Below, piece after piece: positions 45,935 to 55,813 of a DNA stretch of 64,000 nucleotides. Source of the DNA: Pelagimonas varians (GTDB lineage: Bacteria > Pseudomonadota > Alphaproteobacteria > Rhodobacterales > Rhodobacteraceae); NCBI RefSeq assembly GCF_003208435.1, contig NZ_QKMF01000002.1:62001-126000 (forward strand), read 5' to 3'. The first letter of the stretch is position 1; each line of letters opens with the position of its first letter. The notes below the pieces were generated by a model that saw only the letters and a list, made by a program, of their open reading frames with translations, was not told the origin of the DNA and did not search any database. A program made the translations under genes and the position numbers.

Positions 45935-46303
45935 ATGGCACAGAAAACAAAGGCAATGTTCGCCGAAGTGACCGCTAAAGTTGATGGCGAAGACATGACG
46001 CTGCGGATCGATTTCAACGCGCTGGCGGAGTTTGAAGAGAAAACCGGCCAGAAAGCCCTGGAAGCGATTGACGAGATTGAAAGCGGCGCAATCAGCATGG
46101 TCACGCTGCGCCATTTCGTTTGGGCTGGACTGCAATATCATCACCCCGGGTGCACGGTGGCCAAGGCTGGTGACTTTCTGTCTGCGGATCCCGATGCCTT
46201 GGGTCGGGCCTTTGAAACGGCGCTACCAAAGGGCGAAGAAGATGCCCCGAACGGCAGTGAGCCGGAGGGTGACGCGGGAAACGCAGAGCGGGCGGCAGGC
46301 TAG
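45935..46303 (+). CDS. tail assembly chaperone, gpG-like
   Basis: 122 aa. FNALAEFEEKTGQKALEAI and RHFVWAGLQYHHPG are the two helices common to GTA TAC/gpG chaperones. Near its end the codons GCG GGA AAC hold a GGGAAAC heptamer (46276-46282) in the -1 slippery phase. Binds the tape measure during tail assembly. Confidence 0.8.
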   Translation: MAQKTKAMFAEVTAKVDGEDMTLRIDFNALAEFEEKTGQKALEAIDEIESGAISMVTLRHFVWAGLQYHHPGCTVAKAGDFLSADPDALGRAFETALPKGEEDAPNGSEPEGDAGNAERAAG

Positions 46304-46620
46304 GCGTCCTGTCGCTCTTTGAACACTGGCTGGAGGCGGGGCAATGCCCTGAACGGTTCTGGGGGCTCACGCCTCGCCTCTATGTTCTGGAAATGAAAGC
46401 CGCCACAAATCGCCGGCGCTACGCTTTGGCAGATCAAGCTGAGGCAATGTTCGTGGCGCTGCGCCGCGATGGTGCGGATGTTCAAAACTATTGTGACCAA
46501 TTGCGCGGCATCGATCGCAGCTTGCCGCCCGAAGCGTTGCAAGGCGCGCTGATCGCTGCGGCCAGCGATTTGCCCAAAATGAGCTGGGCAGACTTCCAAA
46601 AAGAAAAGGGTGCAACATGA
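46282..46620 (+). CDS. tail assembly chaperone T extension (-1 frameshift product)
   Basis: The frame -1 to gpG is open from the slippery site to TGA at 46618-46620, coding 112 residues (LGVLSLFEHWLEAGQCPERF early; QKEKGAT end). A -1 slip on GGGAAAC would give a G-T fusion of about 228 aa, as in lambda. An independent start exists only at the ATG at 46393 (75 aa), without a good ribosome site. It overlaps the tape-measure start by 4 bp. Confidence 0.75.
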   Translation, partial: RRAGGRLGVLSLFEHWLEAGQCPERFWGLTPRLYVLEMKAATNRRRYALADQAEAMFVALRRDGADVQNYCDQLRGIDRSLPPEALQGALIAAASDLPKMSWADFQKEKGAT

Positions 46621-48941
46621 GCGGCAATGCAGGCCGATTGACGGCAATTCTCGGATTGGATTCGCGCGGGTTCCGAAAAGGCATCAAAGAAGGCGAAAGC
46701 CGGGTTGCCCGATTTGGCAAGAAAATCGCCAAGATCGGGGCGGGCCTGTCTGTGATGTCGGCGGGCGTTGCCGTGGCAATCAAGGGGCAGTTGAATGCGG
46801 CGGATGAGTTGTCAAAATCTGCGCAGCGTCTTGGTGTGCCGATCGAAGAATTGTCAGCCTTGCGCCATGCTGCGGATATGTCCGGCGTCGGGGTTTCTGA
46901 TCTGGACAACAGCCTGCGCCGCCTATCGCGCAACATGGATGATGCGGCCCAAGGCGGCAAGAAAACCTCGGCTTTGTTTGCCCGTATGGGCATCGATATC
47001 AAGACCGCCAAGGGGGAGTTGCGTCCTACCTCGGAAGTGATGGCAGAAGTTGCGGGCGTATTGTCAAACATGCCCGATGGGGCCGAGAAAACGGCGCTGG
47101 CCTTTGAGGTGTTTGGCCGGGCGGGCACGGCCCTGATCCCGATGTTGAACGGCGGCAAGCAAGGTCTGGAAGGGATGTTGCAAGAGGCCCGGGATCTTGG
47201 GCTGGTTATCGATGAAAAAACCGGCAAGGCGGCGGAAAACTTCAATGACAACCTGTCGCGTCTCAGCAAAACCCTGAAAGGTCTGGTGATCCAGGCGATG
47301 GCGGCTCTTGCGCCTGTGCTTGAGGACATCAGCGGGCGTGTGGTCGACCTAAGCACCTGGTTTCGGGATCTGTCGCCAACCATGAAAAAGATCATTTCGG
47401 GGGCGGTTTCTCTTGCGGCGGTGGCTGGTCCTGTGGCTGTCGGTTTGGGGGCGATATTATTGGCAGTTGCGCCCTTAGGGACTGCGATTGCCGCCCTTGT
47501 TTCGCCGATTGGGCTGGTTGTCTTTGCTTTTGGCGCGATCGCGGCGGGGGCTGCATATGTTGCAACCAACTGGTCGGATCTGGTGGATCGGTTCCCGCTG
47601 CTTGGCGTTGCGGCCAAGGCGGTTTCCAGCGTGGCGGCTACCGCTTGGGAGGGTCTCAAAGCAGGGGTCAGCACGGCGATTGCGATTTCTGGGGACGCGG
47701 TGTCAGGGTTCAAATCCCTCATGGAAGGCGACTTCAAGGGCGCGTTGCAAAGCGTCAAAAACATCGGCAGCGAGTTGGCGGATTTTTTCACCAAAACCTT
47801 TCCCGGAGTGACCGAAATTATGGGCACCCTGATCGCCAAAACCGAGGATGTCGGGGTCAAGCTTGTGGCCAAGATCAAGTCCAGCGTTGTTGCAGGCTTT
47901 GCGACGGCATCCGAGTGGGTCAGCGGACTGGCGAGCAGTATCGAAAGCGGCATCTATGGCGCTGCAACCTACTTTGTGCGTGGCGGCAAATTTGTCGTGG
48001 GTGCGATCAAGAGCGGTATTTCGGCCTTTCTCGGGGATGCGGTACAGGCGGTTAAAGATCTCGGACCCATGATTGTGCAGGCGATCGGTGAAATGGCGGC
48101 ATCGGTTCTTGAGGCAGGCAGGCAGCTTGGCGCTGATCTTTTGAACGGGATCAAGGCGGGCATCGATGCGAAGGTTGAAGCTGTCAAAGCATCTATTAGC
48201 GGAGCGATCGATCAACTTTTTGGTGCGGCTAAAGTAAAGGCGGAAGTTAAATCGCCATCCCGGCGCTTTATGCGGTTTGGCAAATTCCTGATGGAAGGTA
48301 TGGCAATCGGGATTTCGAAAAATGCGGTTCTGGCTGAAGAAGCTGCAAAGCAGGCTGCGGAGGGGGTGTCATCGAGCTTTGAAAAGGCTTCGGCCTCCCC
48401 GGCTTTGCAGAAAGTCAAAGACGCCTTCGGGCAGGTGTCAGATGCCATTTCCGGGGCGATTGTCCAAGGGCAGGACATGGGCAAAGCCCTGGCCAGTGTC
48501 TTTCAGCAAATTGCCAGTGATCTGATTTCGAGCGGTATTAAATCGCTGTTGATGGAGACCTTTGGTTTCGGCGCAACAAAGAGCGGCGGCGGCTTTGTCA
48601 GCGGTTTGGTCAATGCCTTCGCTGGCAGCATCGCTTCTTTTGATGGCGGGGGGTTCACCGGTAAGGGAAGCCGCACCGGTGGTCTGGACGGCAAGGGGGG
48701 GCGCATGGCTTTGGTGCACCCCAACGAGACCGTCTTTGATCACACAAAAGGGCAAATGCTGCCCGGGACCGCGCAGTCGTTCACCTTTGCACCGGTGATC
48801 GATGCGAGGGGCGCTGATGCGGCGGCGGTTGAGCGTATCGATAGCAATTTACGGGCCCTGTCTGCGGGTTTTGAGGGGCGTGTCAGAAACGCAATTCACC
48901 AAGGCCGCATGCGCAACGATTCCGTTTTTAAGGGGGCCTAA
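46617..48941 (+). CDS. tail tape measure protein
   Basis: 774 aa; ATGA overlap with the T frame. RSRGFRKGIKEGESRVARFG-type N-terminus (SRGFRKGIKEGESRVARF), long Ala-rich helices, a hydrophobic stretch near 260-310 (ISGAVSLAAVAGPVAVGLGA, then similar), and a C-terminal FDGGGFTGKGSRTGGLDGKG seen in many tape measures. It sets tail length and its hydrophobic part helps DNA cross the membrane. Confidence 0.92.
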   Translation: MSGNAGRLTAILGLDSRGFRKGIKEGESRVARFGKKIAKIGAGLSVMSAGVAVAIKGQLNAADELSKSAQRLGVPIEELSALRHAADMSGVGVSDLDNSLRRLSRNMDDAAQGGKKTSALFARMGIDIKTAKGELRPTSEVMAEVAGVLSNMPDGAEKTALAFEVFGRAGTALIPMLNGGKQGLEGMLQEARDLGLVIDEKTGKAAENFNDNLSRLSKTLKGLVIQAMAALAPVLEDISGRVVDLSTWFRDLSPTMKKIISGAVSLAAVAGPVAVGLGAILLAVAPLGTAIAALVSPIGLVVFAFGAIAAGAAYVATNWSDLVDRFPLLGVAAKAVSSVAATAWEGLKAGVSTAIAISGDAVSGFKSLMEGDFKGALQSVKNIGSELADFFTKTFPGVTEIMGTLIAKTEDVGVKLVAKIKSSVVAGFATASEWVSGLASSIESGIYGAATYFVRGGKFVVGAIKSGISAFLGDAVQAVKDLGPMIVQAIGEMAASVLEAGRQLGADLLNGIKAGIDAKVEAVKASISGAIDQLFGAAKVKAEVKSPSRRFMRFGKFLMEGMAIGISKNAVLAEEAAKQAAEGVSSSFEKASASPALQKVKDAFGQVSDAISGAIVQGQDMGKALASVFQQIASDLISSGIKSLLMETFGFGATKSGGGFVSGLVNAFAGSIASFDGGGFTGKGSRTGGLDGKGGRMALVHPNETVFDHTKGQMLPGTAQSFTFAPVIDARGADAAAVERIDSNLRALSAGFEGRVRNAIHQGRMRNDSVFKGA

Positions 48942-49580
48942 ATGGATTTGATTTTTCCGCGTGACATGATCAACGGCCATAAGTGGAAGGACGTGACGTT
49001 CAATTTGGTAGAGCGCCAGGAGGTGTCGCGTCAGGCAAGCGGTAGAACCCAAAGCCGCGACCTCGGACCGGCAATTTGGGTCGCGCAATTCAAAACGATT
49101 TCCATGCGGTTGTTTGAGGCCCGATCTGTGATGGCCAGCATGAGGACGCTATGCGGGTCGAACCGCAGCTTCTTCGCATTTGATCCCGCTGCCCGTTTTC
49201 CCATGGGGTTAACAAGTGCCGCGACCTTGAACGGTGCCGCGCCGCAGGTGCATGGGATTGGGACAGAGAATTCTACCATTCGGATCAGTGGATTGCCTGA
49301 AGGGACGCCGGCTTCCCCTGGCGATTATATCTCGATCGTTATCGCGGGCGGCGGCAGGGATTTTCACCAGATCGCCAGTGCAGGTGTCGCGGGTGCGGAT
49401 GGTATCACGCCAGAGTTGGCTGTGGTTCCGCATCTCAGACCGCAGGTGCTGACAGGGCAAGCCGTGGCCTTGGTCGATCCATGTATTGAAGCGGTGCTTG
49501 TTCCGGGCAGTCTGGATGACCCGTTGACCAGCAAGCAGCGCCGCGCGGTTACGTTTTCAGCAGTTCAGGTGCTTCGATGA
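48942..49580 (+). CDS. distal tail protein (DUF2460/minor tail type)
   Basis: 212 aa; follows the tape measure without a gap. KTISMRLFEARSVMASMRTL and FDPAARFPMG, and a beta-rich C-terminal half (YISIVIAGGGRDFHQIA). Fits a distal tail protein joining tube and hub. Family name uncertain. Confidence 0.65.
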   Translation: MDLIFPRDMINGHKWKDVTFNLVERQEVSRQASGRTQSRDLGPAIWVAQFKTISMRLFEARSVMASMRTLCGSNRSFFAFDPAARFPMGLTSAATLNGAAPQVHGIGTENSTIRISGLPEGTPASPGDYISIVIAGGGRDFHQIASAGVAGADGITPELAVVPHLRPQVLTGQAVALVDPCIEAVLVPGSLDDPLTSKQRRAVTFSAVQVLR

Positions 49581-50188
49581 AACAGTATTCACCAGAATTG
49601 CAGGCCGCACTGGCGGCGGATGCGCTTGTCGCGCGTGATTTCCTTTGGGTCGAGCCATTGAGCCGCGACACCGGGCAGCGTCTGGGTTGGGGGGCATGGT
49701 CCGGTGCCGGATCTGTGCTGGCCGAGGTGGCGAGCCCGATTGAAGGGAATGTGTTTCGGACTTTCACCGGTGCGGGCGATCTGGTGTCCATGACGGATTT
49801 CCAGATGGTTGCAGGCTTGGAAGTGCAGACGATCAACGTCACGCTCGCGGGAATTGGAGAACAGTCCGAAACGCTGGTGCGCGGGTATGATGCAAAGCTT
49901 GCGCCGGTTGAGATTTATCGGGGGTATTTTTCGCCCGAAAGCCAGCGGATCATCGGCGCAGCGCAGCCGCTGTTTTTGGGCTTTGTCGACAAGGTGGATA
50001 TCATCACCCCCGAAGAAGGCGGGGAAAGTGTCATTGCGCTGACCTGTGCAAACCATGTGCAGGAATTGATGCGGCAAGGCACATCAACGCGGTCTGACGC
50101 TGATCAAAAACTGCGCAACCCCAATGATGATTTTTACAATCACAGCGCCTCTGTCGGGACGTGGCAAGTGATCTGGAAATCCTCTTGA
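49577..50188 (+). CDS. tail hub-type protein (DUF2163/BR0599 style)
   Basis: 203 aa; ATGA overlap upstream. DFLWVEPLSRDTGQRLGWGA, INVTLAGIGEQSETLVRGYD and IYRGYFSPESQRIIGA resemble GTA-type proteins of the DUF2163 type. The end NPNDDFYNHSASVGTWQVIW is a common hub motif. Confidence 0.65.
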   Translation: MKQYSPELQAALAADALVARDFLWVEPLSRDTGQRLGWGAWSGAGSVLAEVASPIEGNVFRTFTGAGDLVSMTDFQMVAGLEVQTINVTLAGIGEQSETLVRGYDAKLAPVEIYRGYFSPESQRIIGAAQPLFLGFVDKVDIITPEEGGESVIALTCANHVQELMRQGTSTRSDADQKLRNPNDDFYNHSASVGTWQVIWKSS

Positions 50189-50619
50189 TCCGCCTTGCCG
50201 TGCTGAGTGAAATTCCCGATCTTTGGCAGTTGGTGCAGGCCTATTCTGACGAAATAGACCCTGCCGGTCAAAAACCGCAGGAGCGGGCGACCAAGCGCAC
50301 ATTGATGGCCTTGATTGCACATCCAACGAGTGTGGTTCTGGTGCGTGATCAAAACGGCAGTGTGCAAGGACTGTTGGCCGGATCGATAGGCTCGAGCCCT
50401 TGGGCGGATACGCGCATTGCAGACTATTTGATTTTCTATCTTTCCCCCGCTTGTCGGGGAGGCCGTGCGGCACTGTCCATGCTGCACGCCTATGAGCAAT
50501 GGGCTGCCTCCATGGGCGCAGAGGTGGTCGGGGTCTCCGACACTGGCAGCCAGCTGGGGCGGTTGCTGAAACGGCAGGGGTATCAGCCTGCCGAACAAAA
50601 ATTCTTGAGGTGTCTGTAA
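50185..50619 (+). CDS. GNAT-fold acetyltransferase-like protein within the tail module
   Basis: 144 aa from the TTG at 50185, which overlaps the upstream stop as TTGA; an in-frame GTG at 50161 would add 8 residues. The order of strands and DYLIFYLSPACRGGRAALSM, with R/Q-xxGxG/A-type loop PACRGGRAAL, and then GVSDTGSQLGRLLKRQGYQP fit the GNAT fold and its acetyl-CoA site. Replaces the NlpC/P60 gene often seen here. Confidence 0.7.
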   Translation: MIRLAVLSEIPDLWQLVQAYSDEIDPAGQKPQERATKRTLMALIAHPTSVVLVRDQNGSVQGLLAGSIGSSPWADTRIADYLIFYLSPACRGGRAALSMLHAYEQWAASMGAEVVGVSDTGSQLGRLLKRQGYQPAEQKFLRCL

Positions 50620-53600
50620 ATGGCTGTTTTTTCTGCGGCAGTTGCCGTTGTCGGCGCTGTTGCGACTTGGGTTGGCGGCCTGGGTGTCGTTGGGCAACTT
50701 GCTGTTCGGTTGGCCATCGGGCTCGCGTTGAATGCGCTTGGTGCAGCGATGCAAGGCAAGCAAAAAGGCCCCAAACCGCCTGGCATCAAAGGGCAGATCG
50801 AGCAAGGCGCGGACTTGCCGAGATCCTTTATCCTTGGCCGTTGTGCAACAGCGGGTTCGCTGGTGTATCACAACACAACATCGAACAAGAAAATCTACTC
50901 GCGGGTTACGGCTTTGTCGGATTTGCCGATCGAGGGAATTGAAGAAGTTTGGGTAGACGGGAAGCGCTGCGAGATTGATTTTGAAAATCCCAGCGCGTCT
51001 GGACGAGGCTGGCCGCTAAAGAGCTTTAACACATACATTAAGAAAACACTTGTCGGCTTTGGCCCGCTTGGAAGTGAAGGCAACACAAGCATCACTGACG
51101 TGGTGCGTGTCGAAGAGGTGACTGAGGAATTCACGCTCGGATGGGTGAAGTTCTATGACGGCAATCAAACTGCTGCGGACCAGTATTTGATTGATCACCT
51201 TTCGACTGTCGAGCGGCCCTGGACAGATCGGCACATCGGAACCGGCGTTGCTTATGCCGTCACTCATTTCAAACACAACACAAAGCATTTCACGTCGTTT
51301 CCGCAGATTGTCTTTGTTCTCAAGGGCATTCATTTGCAAGAACCGGGGGCAGGCACCGCATACAGCGACCAGCCCGGCGCAATGGCGCATACTTTGTTGC
51401 AGGGGTTGTCACATTCCGGAGTTGCGCTGTACGGCCCGCAAACGCCCGCACCTATGGACGCGCAAGAGTGGGCGGCAGAGATCGCGCGCGAGCGCGCCGA
51501 TGTTCCAGGTGCGGCGGCAATGGACGATGCGGAACGCCTCGAAGTGTTCGGTTCAACCGCCATTCCTGCGCGCTATCGCGCCGGGTATGAGGTCAGTGTT
51601 GATGAACCGATTGCGGATGTCTTTGAAGCAATCACAGCAGCGTCCAATGGTCAGGTGTCATTTGTCGGTGCGCGCTACCGTTACCGCATTGGCGATCCCT
51701 CCGAGCCGGCCATGTCGATCACAGACGGGGATTTGTTGTCGCTGACTTCGCAGCGGTTTGGCGTGTTCCCTGCCTTGACGGAAACCGTCAACGCGATCAC
51801 CGCGACCTATCCGGATCCAGACCAGGTGTGGCAAAACCAATCCGCCCCGATCTTGACCAACCCGGACTATGAGATTCAGGACGGGAACCGCCAATTGCCG
51901 GCAAATGCGGATTTAACTGCTGTGCCATATCCGGAGCAAGTTCAGCGGTTGATGAGGGCGGCGCTTTCAGAAGCCCGTCAAGCCCGTGTGCACAAACTGC
52001 CGTTGCCCCCGATGTATAGCGTTTTAGAGGTTGATGATCACATCGAATGGACATCGGACCGCAACGGCTATTCGGATAAGGTGTTTCGGGTTGATGCGAT
52101 TGCCCAAATGGCCAACGGCGATGTGATTGCCGATGTCGCCGAAACGGATCCGGATAGCTACAACTGGCAGCCAACGGATGATTACCGCCCTATGATGTCC
52201 GCGCCGGTCGGATTGGCAGAGGTTGATCAGGCAGAGGTCGAAGGATTTACAGCGAGCGCGGTCAATAGTGTTGACGGCGCTGAAACCGTCCGCAGGCCAG
52301 CGATTGGATTGACTTGGATGCCGCCCGAAAACTCCGCCATTTACGGGGTGATGTGGCAGGTTGTGGAAGCTGTCACGCAAACATTGGTCCATTCAGCCAT
52401 GCTGCCCGATGCTGAGCTGGGCGGTCATGTCATCAGCGAAGGACTGCTTCCGGATCAAAGCTATCTGGTTCGGCTCCGGTTTGTCTCCGATGTGTTGGGG
52501 ACGCCATGGTCTGATTGGGATCAGGTCGCCACCGGCGATGTCCGGCTAACCGAGGCAGATTTTGCGGATGAAACCGCTGCCCGAATTGCCGAGGCACATG
52601 ATCGCCATGATGCGGCGCTTGATCAAGCCGAAGGCACGATTGCGGATCTTAGGGATGCGGTGATTGCATCGCTTGGCCCATTGAACCGAATTGAGCCCTT
52701 GGCGAATGAAATCCCCCGATTGGATGCGGGCCTTGAGGAATCTTATCAGCGTTTAATGGATGTGCAGTGGGCGCAGTTCAAAACGGATCGGACCTTGGCG
52801 GGCGCAGGAATTGTCATAGATGCGGATACCGGTCTTGTGCAGATCGCGGCGTTTACCGAAGCGTCGGAGCGGATCGCGCGGGCTGAAATCAACATATCGG
52901 GCGTTGAGGCTGAGATAAGCCAAAAAGTGACCTTCGCGGAAATGAATGCGGCGATTTCCGGGGTGGTGCTTGATCCGACGCGAATTCCGGTCATTGGCGA
53001 TTTGTCGTTGCAGATCACCAGCCTTGAAACGTCTTTGAACGCGCAAGACGGGGCGATAACAACGCTTGCCGACACGTTGACCGTGGATGGCGGGTTGGTG
53101 ACGATGGTGACGGTTACGGAGGCGCTTGATAGCTTAAACGGCGTTTTGGTCGATAAGGTGGCGCAAGCTGAATTCAACGCCGCCGAATTGCGTGTCACAG
53201 CGGCAGAACAATCCCTTGAAGCGCTGGGGGATGTTGCCGCGATCAGGGACACGGTTGAGGTTACCCGGGCGCGGGGTCTCAGTGTTGATGAAGGCGTTTT
53301 GCGCGATATTGGCGACCTGTGGGGCCGTTGGCAGGGTGACGTTGTAGCCAGGGAGGCAACGGCACAAGGCCAGCGCGAGTTGCATGCAAAGGTAAATGAA
53401 AACTTTGAGGCTCAGGCGGCGGAGCGGTTGGCGCTTGCGGTTGAAGTTGATGCGGCTAACGCAGCACTTGTGGCGGAAAGCAAGACGCGGGCGGCAGAGG
53501 ATGAAGCGCTCGCGGAGCAGATCACGCAAATGGAAGCAGGCCTGACAAGCGCGGGCGATGATATTTCCGGCAACGCGGCGGCGCTATCGGGGTTGTCCAC

Positions 53601-54525
53601 GCGCGTCTCAGATGTCGAGGGTGATGTATCAAGCCAGGCGTCGGATATTACGCAGCTTGAATCGGATTTAACCGATACGCAGGAAGACGTTTCCGGCACT
53701 GCGCAGGCGTTGTCCAGTTTGACGACCAGAGTTCAGGAAACCGAAGAGGGCGTTACGTCCGTATCAAACGCCAGCCAGCAACTTCGCTCGGATGTTGATG
53801 GAACCGCTTCAACCGTCAATTCGCACGCAACGACCATTGCCACGCTAAGCGGCAACGCATCCGCGACCTACACAATGCGGCTTGCTGCGGGTGGCGCATC
53901 GGCAGGATTGGAGATGGTCGCGGCTGATAATCCTGTGAGCGGGCCGACATCGAGCCTGCGCTTTTCTGCGGATAATATTTTGCTGGATGGGTCTGTCTTG
54001 GCGAAACATATCGCGGCGGGTTCAATCACCGCCGGGCACATTGAAGCAGGCGGAATTACGGCAGAAAAAATCAATACGACCGATTTGGTTGTGACCGGCG
54101 AAATGCTGGTTGAGGGCGCGGTTAGCTCTATAGCAAACACGGCACCGTTGGCTGGCACGCTTGCAGCCGGGGCTTATGCGAATGGAACGTCGGTCTATGT
54201 CGAGAAGCCCGAAGGCTATTATATCCGCATGACGATCACCGCCACATTGACCAATAACGGCGGATCATTCGGCGCGGATAGCTACATAGGCTTTACACCG
54301 CAGGTCCGCGCAGCGGGCACACCTACATGGGATTTTATGCAGGAAAACCTGCGTCTGACCAATTTCCAGGGCACAGAAATGTGGAACAGCGGCAGCTATA
54401 TCGCGATCTTTGATCCGTCCACGCATGGCGGCTGGAATATCCGATTATTCGCAGCCAGCAACAGCGCGTCCAATAGCGCTTCATACGAAGGCGCGACTAT
54501 CCAAATCGAAGTAATTCGCAAGTGA
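50620..54525 (+). CDS. tail tip / host-specificity protein (gpJ-like)
   Basis: 1301 aa. Hydrophobic N-terminus, then GADLPRSFILGRCATAGSLV and the J-type central part with fibronectin-III-like domains (IGLTWMPPENSAIYG). From about 940 on a long heptad coiled-coil (ALSGLSTRVSDVEGDVSSQA, then similar), and a C-terminal trimer-like SITAGHIEAGGITAEKI and strand-rich end. Recognises the host receptor. Confidence 0.9.
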   Translation: MAVFSAAVAVVGAVATWVGGLGVVGQLAVRLAIGLALNALGAAMQGKQKGPKPPGIKGQIEQGADLPRSFILGRCATAGSLVYHNTTSNKKIYSRVTALSDLPIEGIEEVWVDGKRCEIDFENPSASGRGWPLKSFNTYIKKTLVGFGPLGSEGNTSITDVVRVEEVTEEFTLGWVKFYDGNQTAADQYLIDHLSTVERPWTDRHIGTGVAYAVTHFKHNTKHFTSFPQIVFVLKGIHLQEPGAGTAYSDQPGAMAHTLLQGLSHSGVALYGPQTPAPMDAQEWAAEIARERADVPGAAAMDDAERLEVFGSTAIPARYRAGYEVSVDEPIADVFEAITAASNGQVSFVGARYRYRIGDPSEPAMSITDGDLLSLTSQRFGVFPALTETVNAITATYPDPDQVWQNQSAPILTNPDYEIQDGNRQLPANADLTAVPYPEQVQRLMRAALSEARQARVHKLPLPPMYSVLEVDDHIEWTSDRNGYSDKVFRVDAIAQMANGDVIADVAETDPDSYNWQPTDDYRPMMSAPVGLAEVDQAEVEGFTASAVNSVDGAETVRRPAIGLTWMPPENSAIYGVMWQVVEAVTQTLVHSAMLPDAELGGHVISEGLLPDQSYLVRLRFVSDVLGTPWSDWDQVATGDVRLTEADFADETAARIAEAHDRHDAALDQAEGTIADLRDAVIASLGPLNRIEPLANEIPRLDAGLEESYQRLMDVQWAQFKTDRTLAGAGIVIDADTGLVQIAAFTEASERIARAEINISGVEAEISQKVTFAEMNAAISGVVLDPTRIPVIGDLSLQITSLETSLNAQDGAITTLADTLTVDGGLVTMVTVTEALDSLNGVLVDKVAQAEFNAAELRVTAAEQSLEALGDVAAIRDTVEVTRARGLSVDEGVLRDIGDLWGRWQGDVVAREATAQGQRELHAKVNENFEAQAAERLALAVEVDAANAALVAESKTRAAEDEALAEQITQMEAGLTSAGDDISGNAAALSGLSTRVSDVEGDVSSQASDITQLESDLTDTQEDVSGTAQALSSLTTRVQETEEGVTSVSNASQQLRSDVDGTASTVNSHATTIATLSGNASATYTMRLAAGGASAGLEMVAADNPVSGPTSSLRFSADNILLDGSVLAKHIAAGSITAGHIEAGGITAEKINTTDLVVTGEMLVEGAVSSIANTAPLAGTLAAGAYANGTSVYVEKPEGYYIRMTITATLTNNGGSFGADSYIGFTPQVRAAGTPTWDFMQENLRLTNFQGTEMWNSGSYIAIFDPSTHGGWNIRLFAASNSASNSASYEGATIQIEVIRK

Positions 54526-54558
54526 TGGTTTGCGGCGAAATTGCAAAGAGGGCAAATC

Positions 54559-55803
54559 ATGGCATGGTATAAAACGGGCAGCGTGAGCGTGTCCAATGGG
54601 TCAGCGACGGTGACAGGCACTGGCACCGCATTTGTGCAAAACGTCAAGGTGGGGCAGGAGTTCCGGCTTGAGGGCGGTTCTGTCGGCTATGAAATTACCG
54701 GCGTTGTCGGTGACACGGCGTTGACAATTTCACCGGCATATCTTGGTTCTTCTCAATCAGGTCAGAGTTACGCTGTTGCGCCGCTGGTCGGGTTCTATCA
54801 GCGGGCCTATGACGCGCTGGAAGGCGCGATTTCGCAATGGTCAAGCATGCTCGATGGGCCGCTTGCTGGCAGGTTCGGCAACGGCAGTGCGGGGCAGCCG
54901 GCTGTTTCGTTTGAGGGTGAAACCACGCTGGGGTGGTTCCGCAAGGCGGCGGGGCAGTTGGGCGCGGCGGTTGGCGGTGTGCAGCGCGTGTTGTTGTCAT
55001 CCGCGGCGCTCAAAATTGACGTGCCAATCACCGGCAGCGCTGTCCAATCCAACGCTACGGACACAACGGCGGGCTGCGTTCTGACAACCGGCGCGTTTGG
55101 CCTTGGGGCGGATGCGGGGATATTGATCGGCAATCTTGATACCTTGTATACGTCCGGATTTTACTACGGTTTTAGCGCAAGCCATGCATCGGCAACGCCG
55201 GGTGACAATCCTTTTCCTGAGTACGGCGGGGCGTTTGCATTGATTTGCACAAACTCGCCCCTTGGCACTGTTGACGGCTACGTCACGCAAACGGCGTATA
55301 ATTTCGGGACGAATGCCAAGGTTAAAGTCCGCACAATTTCAACTGCGGCAACGGGCTGGTCTGAGTGGCGCGAATTGTACAATGCTGAAACGGTTCTAGG
55401 GACGGTTTCACAAGATGGCGGCGTCCCTACAGGCGCGGTGATTGAACGTGGGTCGAATGCCAATGGGGAATATGTGCGCTTTGCGGATGGAACGCAGATT
55501 TGCACGATTGCAGGGCTGGATTTCGGTTCAATTAAGACAAATGGATCTGGAACTTATGCCTACCCGTACACATCCGATTTGGTCAGTGTCACGTGGCCAG
55601 CGGCATTTGTTGGCGTTCCGGCTGCGAGTGTAAATTTCACGCCGGATTCCGTTGTCGGGATTGCTGGGCGGTCAATAACAGCCAGCCCATATCAAGCCCC
55701 TACGGCGACGGGGTGGGGGTCATTGCGGGCATCAAAGACCAATGGCGACACTACGGATTTTGACGTGACCGGCAGCGTTATCGCGACCGGACGTTGGTTC
55801 TAA
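54559..55803 (+). CDS. tail fibre protein
   Basis: 414 aa from the ATG at 54559 (GAGGG upstream). N-terminus MAWYKTGSVSVSNGSATVTG with TGTAFV is the tail-attachment beta module of fibres. The middle holds NLDTLYTSGFYYGF and the C-terminal part (VSVTWPAAFVGVPAASVNF) the receptor-binding lobe. Confidence 0.85.
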   Translation: MAWYKTGSVSVSNGSATVTGTGTAFVQNVKVGQEFRLEGGSVGYEITGVVGDTALTISPAYLGSSQSGQSYAVAPLVGFYQRAYDALEGAISQWSSMLDGPLAGRFGNGSAGQPAVSFEGETTLGWFRKAAGQLGAAVGGVQRVLLSSAALKIDVPITGSAVQSNATDTTAGCVLTTGAFGLGADAGILIGNLDTLYTSGFYYGFSASHASATPGDNPFPEYGGAFALICTNSPLGTVDGYVTQTAYNFGTNAKVKVRTISTAATGWSEWRELYNAETVLGTVSQDGGVPTGAVIERGSNANGEYVRFADGTQICTIAGLDFGSIKTNGSGTYAYPYTSDLVSVTWPAAFVGVPAASVNFTPDSVVGIAGRSITASPYQAPTATGWGSLRASKTNGDTTDFDVTGSVIATGRWF

Positions 55804-55813
55804 GGAGAAAGAT

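Noticed and set aside
46367-47953. A 528-aa minus-strand frame across the tape measure gene
   Set aside because: Shadow of the Ala/Gly-rich helices of the tape measure; composition (Ser, Pro, Ala) typical of antisense frames.
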